Notes under the pieces: model-generated
What the model was told of the DNA's origin: nothing
What the model saw: only the letters and a program-made list of their open reading frames with translations
Database searches by the model: none
Position numbers and translations under genes: made by a program
In this document: one piece after another, positions 1-11,935 of the stretch
How the letters are laid out: each line of letters begins with the position of its first letter
Numbering within the stretch: position 1 is the stretch's first letter
From: Prostheceraeus crozeri
Taxonomy: Eukaryota; Platyhelminthes; Polycladida; Euryleptidae
DNA length: 64,000 nt
Direction: 5' to 3'
NCBI GenBank assembly: GCA_907163375.1
Contig: CAJQUW010006111.1
Location: 51,001 to 115,000 of the forward strand

Positions 1-1307
1 GAGGAGAAATTCTTCTTATGTGATAGGTGGAAGCGAATTCTATCAGGTGCGAAGACTACATCAGCGAGGCAATGATCAGTTTGTGCATGAACAGCAGGTA
101 TGGGAAGAGACTCAGAGGTGAAAGCAGATTTGTAGGAATCACCAAGAATAGTAGCTGAGTGTAGGGGATCATACACTACTCGGTCAGTGGACGGGTCGAC
201 AAGCGGACCAACGGTGGTTCGAACCTTTTGTATAGATTTTACATAGTTCCAGAATCGCTTAGGATTGTCACTGTTAGCCAAAGATAATTCAAAATTGTAA
301 ATAGATCTGCGGATTGCTTGTTTCAAGAGGTTAGATGTATGATTGCGCAAACGTCTAGCCTCTTCAGATCTGGTGTCAAGGAAGATACGTTCCGCCCTTC
401 TGCGCTGTAGTTTTAAAGAACGAATTTCTGGAGAATCCCAAGGAGGTCTGTTACTTCGAAGATAATTCATGGTTGGAACTGCTGACGATAAAGCACCGTG
501 AATAGCGGATTGAAAAGAAGCCCATATCTCATTCACATCTTTGTGCTGGAAGCAACTTTCCCAGTTATTGGAAGCGAGAATGGAACGGTACAAGTCCCAA
601 TCAGCCTGCTTAAAATTATAACGAGGAGTCGACTTGGAAGAAATTGGTTTTCTTTCTGCAGAAAAAGCCAGTTTCAGCCAAGACCATATTGTGACCTGAA
701 GAGGCTAGAGGTTCAATTACATCAACGCGGGTAACAAGATCAGGAGTGGAGCAGAATATTAAATCCAATATATGCTCTTCGCGTGTAGGTTCAAAGACAG
801 TTTGGTAGAACCCTGACTCAACAGTGCAAACAAGAAAATCTTCTGAGTCTTTGTTGGAAGAAAGTGTCTCCCAGTCAATGTGGGGGAAATTAAAATCGCC
901 ACTTATTAGCTTAAACTGATGGGGAAGGAGGAGGCTTCATGGAAGAGCTCGAATAGGACACTGTCATTAGCTACTGATGAATTAGGAGGACGATAAACCA
1001 CACCTACAAGAATGGAAGATTTATTCTGAAGATAAACTTCAGCCGAAACACAATCACTGAAGTTCGAGCTGTTAGCGACATCCAAAGCACAAGACTGAAG
1101 TGAGTCCTTAATGTAAAGGCAAACACCACCACCGCGACTACCACTGCGACGATCAGATCTGAATAATTTAAAGCCTGAAATTTGAAATAAAGCATCATTA
1201 AAATTTTTATTTGCCCAAGTTTCAGTGACAGAGATAATATCTGGTTGGAGGTCAGAGATATAGGAATGAAAAATGTGAAGCTTGTTGACAATGCTGCGAG
1301 CATTCAA
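1..1307 (-). pseudogene. LINE ORF2: APE endonuclease and pre-RT linker
   Basis: The frame from 1307 to 906 begins NARSIVNKL and continues with ISVTETW, GGVCLYIKD and VGVVYRPPNS, the N-terminal half of an AP-endonuclease-like domain that nicks target DNA. After a frame change near 906 the homology continues as GDFNFPHIDWET, then TREEHILDLIF and a degraded catalytic S(D/G)H region. Further left, in another frame, PWDSPEIRSLKLQRR and NPKRFWNYVKSIQK match the linker that precedes the RT of CR1/L2 elements. The reverse transcriptase is outside the window. Not functional as it stands. Confidence 0.75.
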
Positions 1308-1329
1308 GTTAAGAAACTTAAGTGCAAGG

Positions 1330-2577
1330 TTAGGGCTCTTCAGTTTTTTGAATAAGTACGATCAAACCAAGAGGAGTCTCTTTGCCAGCTACCATCATCT
1401 CTGCGAACGAAGCGCCAAATAACTCCGGAGTCCCGTAGACTAAACTCTCACAAGAAGAGCCATTGTCGCTCTTGGAAGCTTGTTTATTCAGTTCGAAGCA
1501 GTGCCGACGGAGAGCCTGTCCTGAAGGCGAAAGGCTTGATCGAATGTGAACCTGGCTTGAATCACAAAAGAGGGGAGAAACGGAAGAGAAAGCTGATTTG
1601 AAAAGCTTCGCGTCGAAAGCAGATTTAAAAATCAGCCTGACCAGTCTATGAGAATTGACTTTCGGCTTGCCAATACGGATAACATCAGTTGGTTCAGGAC
1701 ATGACGAGGAAGGAGAACTGTTTCTAATAGACTAAATGATTGAAGATATACCGAAAGACAGATCCTTATCATCAGGAAAATTTGTCAGGATGAGCTCATT
1801 TGGCATGTAGATTCCAGAGTCTGGAGGGACGGACGGGATCGAACCGGTCTGTCTCACGGAAAAGACAGGCATCCGGGAAGTTGAGATAGGCGGAGTGGGA
1901 TTCGATACATGATTCGATAGAGCTGGACCTTGAAAAGCACCAGGTGAGCGATCAACAGGGACATCTACTGAGGAGAGAGGAGGAAAATTACCGGTGTAAA
2001 ACTGGGAGGAAGAAACGGGGGGAAGAGGAGCAGGCCAAGGAATGCTGGGAGATTTATCAGCTGTATTCTCGTGGAGGGAAGTAGAGATCATGGCTATCAT
2101 GGATTCCAGCTTCAATGTCAGAGTCGAAAATGCTTTCTCCAATTCTTGAAATTTCGAAAGCAATGGAGGACTGTCTGAACTGGGAGAAATTTCCTTAACA
2201 TTGGAACTAACACAACTGTGAGAAACATCCTGAGTCTGGCAAACAGGAGGATTAGTTAAATTGGCAACAGTGAACCAATCCTCGTCAAAGCAATACACAT
2301 GCTCATCAGACGGGAACCCGTCCAGTAACTTGGTTTTGATGGAGTCAACTTCTGGAGAGAGACAACAAGATTTACAGAGATAAAGGCCAGGATCGTCATT
2401 GATAACATAGGAGAGCTGGCGGAAGGAAAGACCCAGACAGAGATAATGAATCCAAGATCGACAGTTGGAACACTCAATCTCTGTTGAGTTGGAAAGCTGA
2501 TTACACCAACACGTAGATCTACCAGGGAGAAGATCAGAGGAAGCTTGACTCTTGGAATCTTTAGCCGTTCTAGGCAT
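1330..2577 (-). pseudogene. LINE ORF1 protein with PHD finger
   Basis: ATG at 2577 opens a 281-residue frame to 1732, where one TAG interrupts it. The same frame then runs on to a TAA at 1330-1332, giving about 415 codons. Residues 23-72 hold a C4HC3 PHD-like finger (CWCNQ, then CSNCRSWIHYLC, then LCKSCC). The middle is rich in Ser and Pro. After the TAG the frame reads DVIRIGKPK and HRLVRLIFKS, the nucleic-acid-binding C-terminal domain usual in LINE ORF1 proteins. Such proteins coat LINE RNA in the ribonucleoprotein. The continuous frame on both sides of one stop suggests a fairly recent single mutation. Confidence 0.75.
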
Positions 2578-2924
2578 TATGCGAAGAGGGAAAAAAGGAA
2601 TTAACTACAATAAGAAAGGAGTCACACTCAGAGATTTCAGTCACAACAAAGAAAGTATAATAGTAGGCTAAGCCCACACTCAGACCCTGCAGTTACCGAA
2701 TTAGCGAAGTAGGATGGATGGGGAAAATATACGCTGGTTCTAAAACAACACACCAAGCTACATGCACACTAACGGCCCCACACTTATGGGGTGGATAGAT
2801 GGCATAATACAAAAAACGAACGGTAGAGAGTAAACAGTGTAAGAGCTCAACACTAGCTAATTATATGCTATTATCATAGAAGGACTGTGAACTACCACAC
2901 AAAACAACAAAAAGAAAAAAAATT

Positions 2925-2996
2925 AGAGCAGGATTTGAACTCGATGAACGAGGTTGGCAAGTCTAACACGGTACCACTACACTACTATGCCGCTCT
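2925..2996 (-). other. tRNA-like remnant (pseudo-tRNA or SINE head)
   Basis: On the minus strand, 72 nt show a box A-like TAGTGTAGTGG and a box B-like GAGTTCAAATCC, with 7-bp pairing of the two ends (AGAGCGG with CTGCTCT). A run of T follows on the minus strand, as at a Pol III terminator. The T stem does not pair and the acceptor overlaps it, so a working tRNA is unlikely. It may be a tRNA pseudogene or the head of a SINE. Confidence 0.4.
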
Positions 2997-3373
2997 ATCT
3001 TTTTGAAGAAATTTGATATCTATAAACGCGTGTGATCAGCAAAGAAATCGAAGAGGGATGCAATTCTGAAGAGAGAATTACATAGAAATCTGACTTGGCA
3101 CAATACGCCAAGCTACAGCACTCTCAACAGCAGAGAAATCGGACAGAGAGATGAATCCAGATTACGAGACAAAGCACACTGCAGCTGCGTGTTGATAGAA
3201 GCACGCCAATGAAACTAAGCTATGGTAATCACTAAACAACGAATCACGTGATTAGATAATGGAGTAATCGAAGGGACTGAAATACAGCGATAACTTTGGA
3301 GCCACTAAATGACAGGGGATACCGATGACACAGAAATGAATAGAGTGTGATAAGGAGATGAATGATACCAAAA

Positions 3374-3913
3374 TTAATGAAAAACAATCCCTAACAGCCT
3401 AGAACAGAAACACAAAGACCACAAGGCTAAGAGCGCGCTGAAAACACGTCCGACACCGGTGACGTACAGACTAGTTGTGGCGTCAGCTGTCCAATCTTTT
3501 GTTCGCATACAAAATTCTTTCCTTTTCTGCAAATGGGCTTTCGTCATTAGAGGTTTCCGCTGAACTTTGCGAGCCCATAAGTTAAAGTCTTTCCGCAAAA
3601 CACGAGAAACTGTTTCCGTAGACACACACCGTAGAGGAGATACTTCTCGGATGAGATCATCAGAAGTTAGGAAAGGATCTGCCGATATGACCTTCTTCAT
3701 TCGTCTCTTTGTATGTTTGGATACCTTGGAAGGTCGACCGCAACGGCTACGAACTGAGAAATTTCCTTCCATGTTGTATCCCTTCAAAATCTTTGATACA
3801 GCTGATTTTGAAACTTTCAGTTGTATGCAAATCATCTTGTGGCTGAGTCCTGCTCTTTTCAGCTCCACAATTGCGCCTCTCTGTGCGTCAGTTACTTGTT
3901 TTCCTGATCCCAT
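3374..3913 (-). pseudogene. Tc1/mariner transposase, N-terminal half
   Basis: The open frame starts upstream at 3967, but the natural start is the Met at 3913 (MGSGKQVTDAQRG). It encodes the paired helix-turn-helix DNA-binding region: KVSKSAVSKILKGY (first HTH), GRPSKVSKHTKRRM (GRPR-like linker), then LIREVSPLRCVSTETVSRVLRK (second HTH). It reaches KRKEFCMRTKDWT, the point just before the DDE catalytic core, and then becomes unrelated sequence. The catalytic domain has been lost, so this is a truncated DNA transposon. Confidence 0.85.
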
Positions 3914-4562
3914 TGCAATGCAGAAATGAAAATGAGATGACTCGTCACTGATACTTAGAACATACACCCGTATTAGTAAGCTACCTATGCTATCGCTATG
4001 ACGACGACAATGCAGTAAGCTCGAATGGGATTGACAGCCTGATAATCATTAAAATCATTAACTGCTATTACCATAGAATCTCTGCTATCTAAGGGACATT
4101 CCAAGCACATATTTTGCAATCATGGAAACGCAACAGCCTATGACAATAGCAGGCTTCAAGCGCACACCTAATTAAAACCGATCACGGTCAAATTTGATCA
4201 AATACCCGAGATGAATTGTAGACGAAAATCTGAATTTTCATGTCCCACCTGAAATAATTGGAATCGGACATTCCTAGCGGAATCTACAGCTTCCCCAGTC
4301 CACATCTACTCTCATTTTTCAATCTCAACAATGAATTTTGCTTCGGAGCATGACCCGCCTTGCTAGTCTTCCATGGTGCCACTGGCATTTCGTCATGTCT
4401 CCTCTAGACAAGCAGAGGAGGGAAACATCCATTTCTATGGTTATTACTGTGGAGTGAGATAATTTTGACAAAAAAATTAGGATACGAGTGAATGCAGTAT
4501 GAATTTCATAAAATCACTGACTTGGGACACGGGGTTTCCAAACTTATGACAGGTACTGGATA
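3914..4562. other. No gene recognised
   Basis: Host-type sequence between the Tc1 remnant and the duplicated block. I see no convincing exon, RNA gene or repeat boundary. Part of the right flank of the Tc1 element may lie here. Confidence 0.5.
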
Positions 4563-6424
4563 TTTACATTGGCAAACTATGATTTCGTGAATCTTCTTCG
4601 AACTAAACGAAGTATGATAGAAGATGTGTGAATCGAATACCTGTGTGACTCAATTTCTGCCGATTCTCTCAAGTTTACGTGCTGGAGGCCTCGTAAAAGA
4701 AGGTTAGACGATCACTCATGCTACAAGCCAAGTTATTATTCCATGAAGTGCGAGTTAAATTGTATTTTAGCTGTAAGCGTACACCTTCATGGTCTCCTTT
4801 TTGAAATAATGTGCTTGAGATTGAAAAAAATTTAACATTTTTTCTAGACCTACCGGTGCTAAAGTTTTTGATTTAAAAACAATGAATATTTTTCTGAAAT
4901 TCAGTAGGAAAGTTCAAGCGTCGCATCATTATCAGCGTGATCATTTTTATACTGTGCTTCAATTGAGGGTTCCATTTCTTTTTCTCACTCTGACCAGGGT
5001 TTCATTCGGGAATAGATATTGGAGAATGTGACATGGCTGTTTTAGACTGGGTAGGAATTCAAAAACAGCTTATGTTTTACTCCTTGTTCATCCGGTAGAT
5101 GTAGTGCGTACTAGGTTTACAACATCAAGGTTTCAGGTAGTATCAGGCAAGGAAACTAAGTAGGCCAATTGATAGAGGGTAACATTATAAATTGGAAATT
5201 AGTAAGATTTCTGCAATTTTTTAAGTGTCATGCTAAAATCATGAGTTAATGAAATTGAAAAACATGATATTATAATATACTATAAACCAACACATGAGGT
5301 CTTGAAATGAAACCTTATTTTCTCAACCACTGAAACGAATTTTAATGCGCACATTCTGCGGTCATGACTCAAAATTATTCAGAAAGCAGCGCCACTGCAC
5401 TCGGTTTATACAGCATGTTTGAGACGAGTAGTAGGTGGATACTTGCTTTTTTTAGATGGGGCTGCATGAATCCAAATGGTCCCATCCCCTGATTAAGAAA
5501 TCGGGCTCAAGCTAGCTACATTTGACGGCTGACCAAATGGACCTCATTTGTGATTTAGCTGGTTATAAAAGTAAATCGTTTAATTTTCATAACGACTGAT
5601 ATGTCAGAGCTTCCGAATGTTTTGTAATCCTGGATATTTTATGGCAAATGATATTGATCGGCAGTCGCGGGTATAATACTGACTCTATTGTGAAGTACTT
5701 ATGTTGCATTCTTGATATTTTTTTGAATTGTGTTTACATGCAATACATTATTATAATTATGTCTGCTTCTATTTGTTGAATATCTATTTTATATTTCCTA
5801 TCTTATTGTCAAAGTGAATGTATTTTGAACCAGTCCTCAGTATGTGGATTGTGCCATGTAAGTCATCATGTAATTTGTGTCACAATATATGGGTTCTCTG
5901 TTATGACAATCATGTACTATCGGTATCTACTTAGTTTGGGGGAGGAGTGTACAGTCACAGCCAATGGTTGACTGGATTATCATCACCTCGCTAGAATTCA
6001 ATAATAATCAATAACTTGATGCAGTTATGTGTAACACAATAACTGGAATTCAGTAATATTTTGCTGAAAACATTTTAAATATATTCATCACTCAAAAATT
6101 TTAAATTGATAAGATTTCAATACCGCGTTGAACCAGCCCTTGCTCCCAAGACTATGAATTAACTGTCATATGTTCAACCAGTATTTAACAGAATTCTGTG
6201 GTGACTATTTGGCACCACACATTTTAATTGTCTATTTAATTGCTTTTACTTTGATTACAACCAATTAAGTCTTCTATGAAATCCTCGCACGACGACTTAC
6301 AGTCGTTAGCAGTTCAGAATTTAAATTTAAAAATTAAATACCATGACAGCCTCCAAACATTGATATTGATAGAGAGCATGCAACTTCGCATAACAGGGAT
6401 GAAAATCTTTAGCGGATACGCGTT
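4563..6424. repeat. ~1.9 kb duplicated block, copy A (uninterrupted)
   Basis: Starts at TTTACATTGG and ends at GCGGATACGCGTT. It matches 20507-22244 plus 42126-42239 at a few per cent divergence with small indels. No ORF of note. It could be a dispersed non-autonomous element or a segmental duplication. I see no terminal inverted repeats. At about 6315-6325 it reads straight through the site that holds the large insertion in copy B, so it records the empty site. Confidence 0.85.
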
Positions 6425-6432
6425 TCCGCCAG

Positions 6433-6810
6433 TGTCCCTTGAAAGGCTATAATGATTTTTTTTATAACGGCTTATCCGTTCTTTTACAGCCAAAAATCAA
6501 AACGAGCTATACTGATTGTAATTCATATTGTATTCGTGGTTCACTATGTACAGAAATCAGATGTAAATCAACACACAAATGAATACAAACGATTACAACC
6601 GTGAAAACGTTCACCTTCTTGGCTGTACAAAAAAACATCTGTTGAATTCAAGAAAATACGTTGCCTAATGATCTCCTTGACAATAAACACAAATAGGCAA
6701 CTTAAACAAATAACGACTTTTACCAAGATTTTTAGGTGAAGAAGCAATAAAACGATAAAATTGGTTCTACTCATATTCAATAACTGTAAATGTGCAAATA
6801 TACCGTCACA
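6433..6810 (-). repeat. Candidate 3' LTR of the BEL/Pao element
   Basis: Reading the minus strand, a purine-rich tract GGTGGGAG (6811-6818) is followed at once by TGTGACGG (6810-6803). A TGT...ACA unit can be closed at 6433, where the strand reads GGGACA. A polypurine tract followed by TGT is the normal start of a 3' LTR. There is no second LTR in the window to align with, so the outer end is an inference. Confidence 0.45.
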
Positions 6811-7381
6811 CTCCCACCAACAACTTTCCTGCGTGACATGTTATTCAAATGAGTTAAACATATAAAAACTTCTTAACAAATATGCACACAGTTCGTTTCA
6901 TTTAAAGAATTCTACAAAAAGCAAGACTACAACATACCAATAAAGAGGCTTCGTTCACTTTTGTTCATACTTGATATGTTCATAGTCTTCACACACCATA
7001 ACTTGCAGAGTCCAATTTCTAAACAATCTTCACCAATCTTCTTTGTACAACCAGGTATGGATATCACTCACGAAGTCAGGAAAAGTTCATGTTCCATATT
7101 TACAAAATAGAAGTTAAACCAAGTGTTCATATCAAATATATACACATGAATCAGCATAAGAAATATAAACTTTACAAAAATTACACCTTTTATATGCATT
7201 CAGGATGCAAATTCAATAAAAAATCATTGCGACTATTCAATCAGTAGTACATCAATAAACGGCAATTATCACTTGTTCATATAGATGCACGATGCATTGA
7301 ATTACTTTTAACATTTAAACAGTACGTAAGCTTATTGCAATAAAGATTATCTCAGACAAACAATTCAAAGAATGCCTATAA

Positions 7382-8500
7382 CTATTCACACTCAACAAGA
7401 AGAATGACTTTCTGAATAGTCCATTCTATGACCTTGACCTTTCCTTTGTCTATAATTCGCAACATCACTCTTCTGACAAGACCATCACTACTCTCAATCA
7501 CTTCCTTGATCAATCCTAAGCTCCATTCGTTCCTAGGAAGACCATCATCCACGACTAAAACAACATCTCCCACCTTCATATTTCTAGATCTACTAGCCCA
7601 ACACTTCCGCTGATTGATACTTTGCAGATATTCTTTCTTCCATCTGCTCCAGAGTTGCTCGGATAAGTATTGAACTCTTCTCCAGCGTTTACGCAGATAG
7701 AGATCTTTTCTATCAAATAGACCAGGTGGTGGCGGAGTTGTCGAATCTTTCATTGTGAGAATGTGATTGGGAGTCAATGGATCTACCTGTGGGTCATTAA
7801 TGAAGTCCGTAGTGAGAGGGCGATTGTTAACGATAGACATGGCCTCGTAAAACAGTGTTCTCAATGAGGAATCATCCAATTGTCTAGATTGCATTTCTAT
7901 AGTGATTGAGAGAATGCTTCGAACTGTACGTATTTGTCGTTCCCATATACCGCCTCGATGACTGGCATAAGGAGGATTCATGACAATCTCACAGTCATAA
8001 TCTTTGCTCATGTAATTCTCAATATTCTCATTGTCCATCTCTTCCAGAGCCTTTCGCAATTCATTCTTTCCACCGACGAAATTGCTGCCCTGATCTGATC
8101 TTATCTGACGAACCTTGCCTCTGATGGCAATGAAACATCGAACGGCATTGATGAAGGCATCAGTTGACATATCATCCAATAGTTCGATATGTATAACTCT
8201 CGAACAAAGGCAAGTAAACAGTAACCCATAGCGCTTCTGCTGTCTTCGACCAGACTTTGTCCAGAAGTGTCCAAAGACATCCATGCCGCAATACGTGAAT
8301 GGCGGTGATGGCTCAACACGATCGATAGGAAGATCTGACATTTTCTGACTTTCTGGGGGATGAGGATTCTTTCGACAAGCAACACATGAGTTAATTGTAT
8401 TGGATACTAGCTTGCTTCCTTTGAGTATCCAAAATCCATTGGCACGTATGGTATTCACAGTTATGCCGCGTCCTTGATGCTTGGATAGTTCATGGAAATG
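7382..8500 (-). pseudogene. BEL/Pao integrase and DUF5641-like C-terminus
   Basis: An H2C2-type zinc-binding motif (HELSKHQGRG ... CVACRKN) precedes a DDE core with GMDVFG, IRSDQGSNF and SHRGGIWERQIR as the regions of the three acidic residues. The C-terminal part (MKVGDVVLVVDDG, then RNEWSLGLI) is the DUF5641-like tail typical of BEL/Pao. The integrase would insert the cDNA into host chromosomes. Part of the fossil element. Confidence 0.8.
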
Positions 8501-8899
8501 TTGGAAAATCAGACGAGAAATATAACTCTTCTTACTCAAAATAATCGGATGTTTCAATTCAGGCGACAAAGTTGAGTTTCTAAGCCTTCCGCCAACGCGT
8601 AAAATTCCATGTTTATCCTTGAAAGGATCCAGAGCCTTAGGCAACAACTTCAAATCCAAATCAGATTCTTGTGAGAGACGAATAATAATCAATTTCGCAG
8701 CCTCTCGTTCTTCCACGGTGGACAATAAGTCGTTCCTTATCCCCTTAGCTCTCCGTTGTAACCGTGCTATAGCTGCAACTAGCGTCGACCAATTAGAGAA
8801 CTTTTCAAATGACGCGATCAAACTTGATGTCGTAGAGACTCGACTTGACGTAGTGGAACTAGTCACAAGACATCTCACTTCAGGGTCTTCCTTGTTTAG

Positions 8900-9400
8900 A
8901 TCAAATTTAATTTCAGATGAATTCGGTATCTCAGATTCCCATAAGAATTCAGGACCTTTCAGCCAATTTGATTCTTGAAGTCTACGAATGTTCAGTCCTC
9001 TAGATGCGTGATCAGCAGGGTTAGACTTTGTTTCAATGTAACGCCATTGCGCAGGATCAGAAGCATCACGAATTGTTTGTGCACGATTTGCGACGAACAT
9101 ATGAAAGCGACAGGATTCGTTTGCAATGTACGCAAGTACCACTTTAGAGTCCGTCCAGAATACTTCTTCATCAGGGGTTAATCTCAATTCATCTTTCAGT
9201 AGCTTACTGACCTTGACCGAGATGACTGCAGCTGTTAGTTCAAGTCGCGGAATTGTCTTTAACTTGGTAGGCGCTACTCTGGATTTTCCCATCAGGAGAG
9301 TACAGTGAACACGATTCTGATCATCAATCATTCTAATATACGAACATTGTCCATATCCTGTTGTGCTTGCATCCGAGAAGTGGTGTAGCTCAACTCTTGC
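8900..9400 (-). pseudogene. BEL/Pao RNase H domain
   Basis: The motifs HHFSDASTTGYGQ, IPRLELTAA, FWTDSKVVLAYI and SNPADHASRG carry the D-E-D-D pattern of the RNase H domain that follows RT in BEL/Pao elements. It would remove the RNA strand during reverse transcription. It is contiguous with the integrase region downstream. Confidence 0.8.
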
Positions 9401-9599
9401 TACCTCTCCGAAATACAAAGGAGTCATTGCACGAGGTATGCGCAGCGTAGATAGTTCTTTCAAGTTTGTCAACCATTGTTTTCATTTTGGTAGAAGATCA
9501 TCAGCAATAAATCATTCCAGCTACTTCCGTTCTTACACATTTGTTGCAGTATTGTCTTCCCAAGAAGGATAAAGGGAGAGATCAGTCCTATAGGATCGT

Positions 9600-10450
9600 A
9601 GACAGAAGCAACACAAGCAAGAATATCGCGTCTAGAAAAGCCGAATGCTTTATCTTCAAACTTGAACATAAAGTAATCTTCTTCAACGTTCCACAGGAGA
9701 CCGAGAGTTGATGAAACTTGAGGAACTTGACTATCCTTAGGTACTTCACTCGTAGTCGTGCTGGATACATGATCATCTCCTACGATAGCTTTCAAAACAT
9801 CAGGATCATTGGATGCAAACTTGTGCAATTGTAGTCCACATTGTTTGCCTATGTATACAGCATCACGTGCAATTTGTATAGCTTCATCTTTAGTTTTTGC
9901 ACTTAGAAGTCCATCGTCTACATAGAAACTGTTCCTTATAAATTCAGAAGCTGTAGCAAATTCTTTTTCATGACTGCGCGCCAGATACCGAAGACCGAAA
10001 TTTGAGCAACCTGGTGAGGACGCCGCGCCAAACAAATGCACTTTCATCCTATATTCAAGTGCCTTCTGATTCGTATCACCTTGAGGCCACCATAAGAATT
10101 TCAAATAATCTCTGTCATTCGGATCAACGAGGAACTGGTGAAACATTCGTCTGATATCACAAGTCAATGCAACAGGGTATCTTCTGAATCGGCATAGAAC
10201 TCCTATCAACGTATTGGTCAGATCAGGACCGGTGAGCAGATGATCGTTTAAACAATTTCCCTGGTATCGATTAGCACAATCAAACTTAACACGGATCTTT
10301 CCAGGTTTCTTGGGGTGATACACACCATGATGAGGTATATACCATCCTTCTCCCACCTTAAACGTATCATCTGCAATTTCCGCATCTCCATCCTTGATGA
10401 TGTCTTCCATAAGTCCAATGTAGTCTTCGCGAAACCTCTCATTCTTCAAA
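9600..10450 (-). pseudogene. BEL/Pao reverse transcriptase
   Basis: Recognisable blocks include GKIRVKFDCA, LTCDIRRMFHQF (first catalytic Asp), HLFGAASSPG and NSFYVDDGLLS (YVDD catalytic pair), followed by thumb-like sequence up to SVYDPIGLISPF, a BEL/Pao signature. It would copy the genomic RNA into cDNA. Part of the fossil element. Confidence 0.85.
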
Positions 10451-10749
10451 AACTTTCTCTGAAGATATCCCAAGCGTACTTCAGCTTGACGTCGGTTATT
10501 AGGAAAAACAGGACGTTTATAAAATGGCAAGGAAGTTGAAGATGACCATTATCTAACTGAGTCACGGACGAGTTCAATATCTTCATAAACTTGAGATCAT
10601 TTTGAGACATCATCTTATCGCTATCATCACCAAAATCACCCTCCAATAATGATAACGCATCTTGAGGAGAAATCGGATATTCTTTCGTTACGATTCTGTG
10701 GCAAAACGACGACTTCATGCTACCTCCACCTACAATTGACCAACCAAGA

Positions 10750-11880
10750 TCAGTTCTTACTGCATAGGGATGATTTCCATCACTAGTGACAGATTCTCGT
10801 TGAGCTAGTGCTTGAGGACAATCGTATCCTATGAGCAAGCCAAATTCACAATCTTGTAGTGCAGGAATCTTCGTTGCTACTTCGTGTAGATGAGGCCACT
10901 GTTTGGTAGTTTCCGGCGTGGGAATGCAAGACCGATCACCTGGTATTATATCATTTGAGTAGACTTTAGAAATCCTTACTATTTGATTCTCATACAATCC
11001 TCGAACTTTGATATCTTCAACCAGTGTGCTTTCTGAAACTGCGGCCTTTGAGGACATCGTCGAAAGCTTCAAACTAACCTTACTTCCTTTCAAATGAAGT
11101 GTCTTGATTAAATCGTCAGAAATATAGCTGGAATCGCTTTGAGTGTCTAACAAGGCATACGTTAGAATCTCCTCATTCGACCTATTAGATGACACCCACA
11201 CAGGTACGGTCATCGAAGTTTCGGCAGCAGGATGTTGTCGGATACAGCAAGACGTTGATGAAGCGGGTGAACTTACATTCTCGATTCCTGTCATATTACT
11301 CGAAGGACTTTTATCTACGTGTAGGAGTGTAGGGTGCGACTTCTTACACACGTCACACAAGTCTCGATTTCTACAGAACTTCGATAGGTGTCCACTTAAG
11401 AGGCAAGCAAAACACAGATTGTTTTCCTTAACATAATTCCTCCTCTCTTCAATCTTCATCTTTCTAAACTTATGGCACTTCTGTAATGAATGATTCTGCT
11501 TGCATAAAAACACAGTTCTTAGAATTTGATTCTGTAGCAGGAACTTCCTTCATTCTTTCAGAAGCTGAGCAATTCAGTTCTTTCGTGGCAAACGTTCGAA
11601 TGTTTGAGGATTTCTTACTAAAACTATGTGATTCGAAATTGAGAATTTGATTGCACGCTATTTCTGCTTCTTCAGATAAGAACTCAGTGAACTTCTTGAA
11701 TGAGGGATATTCTCCACTCCTAAGCTCTGCTGTTACTTTCCTGGCCCATCTGTTTCGCAATGAGTCAGGTAGCTTCGAAACAATCTTCCTGTTCTCCTCA
11801 CAGTCGTTTAGAATTTGTAAGCCCTTCACATTCGGTATAGCATCACTGCACCCACCCAAAAAATCTGCATAATCTCTCAA
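10750..11880 (-). pseudogene. BEL/Pao gag end, zinc knuckle and aspartic protease
   Basis: The right part is gag-like (LPDSLRNRWARKV, FTEFLSEEAEIA). Next come CFACLLSGHLSKFC and CDVCKKSHPTLLH, the CCHC-like knuckles, and then an aspartic protease of the DUF1758 type with its active site in YALLDTQSDSSYI. The downstream LLIGYDCPQAL is the conserved flap-side region of Pao proteases. It would process the polyprotein. The element is incomplete at its gag end. Confidence 0.75.
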
Positions 11881-11935
11881 AGCCTTGCCATCACTTTCCC
11901 CAACTCTAGGCCATCGTGATTCGGCAAGTTCCTTA

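Larger units (their letters stand above)
1..2640 (-). mobile_element. CR1/L2-type LINE, 5' two-thirds, runs off left edge
   Basis: Non-LTR retrotransposon on the minus strand. Reading from 2577 downward there is an ORF1 with a PHD-type zinc finger, then an APE-type endonuclease (about 1307 to 600), then the linker that normally precedes reverse transcriptase (about 500 to 1). The RT itself would lie left of the window. The order ORF1-PHD, EN, linker is that of CR1/L2-group LINEs. The copy is decayed: ORF1 carries one in-frame TAG and the EN region changes frame near 906. The sequence upstream of ORF1 (2578-2640) may be 5' UTR; its outer limit is not clear. Confidence 0.85.
6433..11935 (-). 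mobile_element. BEL/Pao LTR retroelement, 5'-truncated fossil
   Basis: Minus-strand retroelement. From right to left it has the end of gag, a zinc knuckle and aspartic protease (DUF1758-like), BEL/Pao reverse transcriptase, RNase H, an H2C2 zinc-binding integrase with its core, and a DUF5641-like C-terminus. This order and these domains are typical of BEL/Pao. The 5' LTR and most of gag are absent: the right side abuts a LINE fragment at about 11,936. One LTR candidate remains on the left. It is broken, with about three interruptions in the coding region besides the truncation. Domain matches are strong, so it is probably of moderate age. Confidence 0.85.

Noticed and set aside
2925-2996. A functional tRNA gene on the minus strand
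   Set aside because: Box A and box B look right, but the T stem does not pair and the acceptor overlaps it. Kept only as a tRNA-like remnant.
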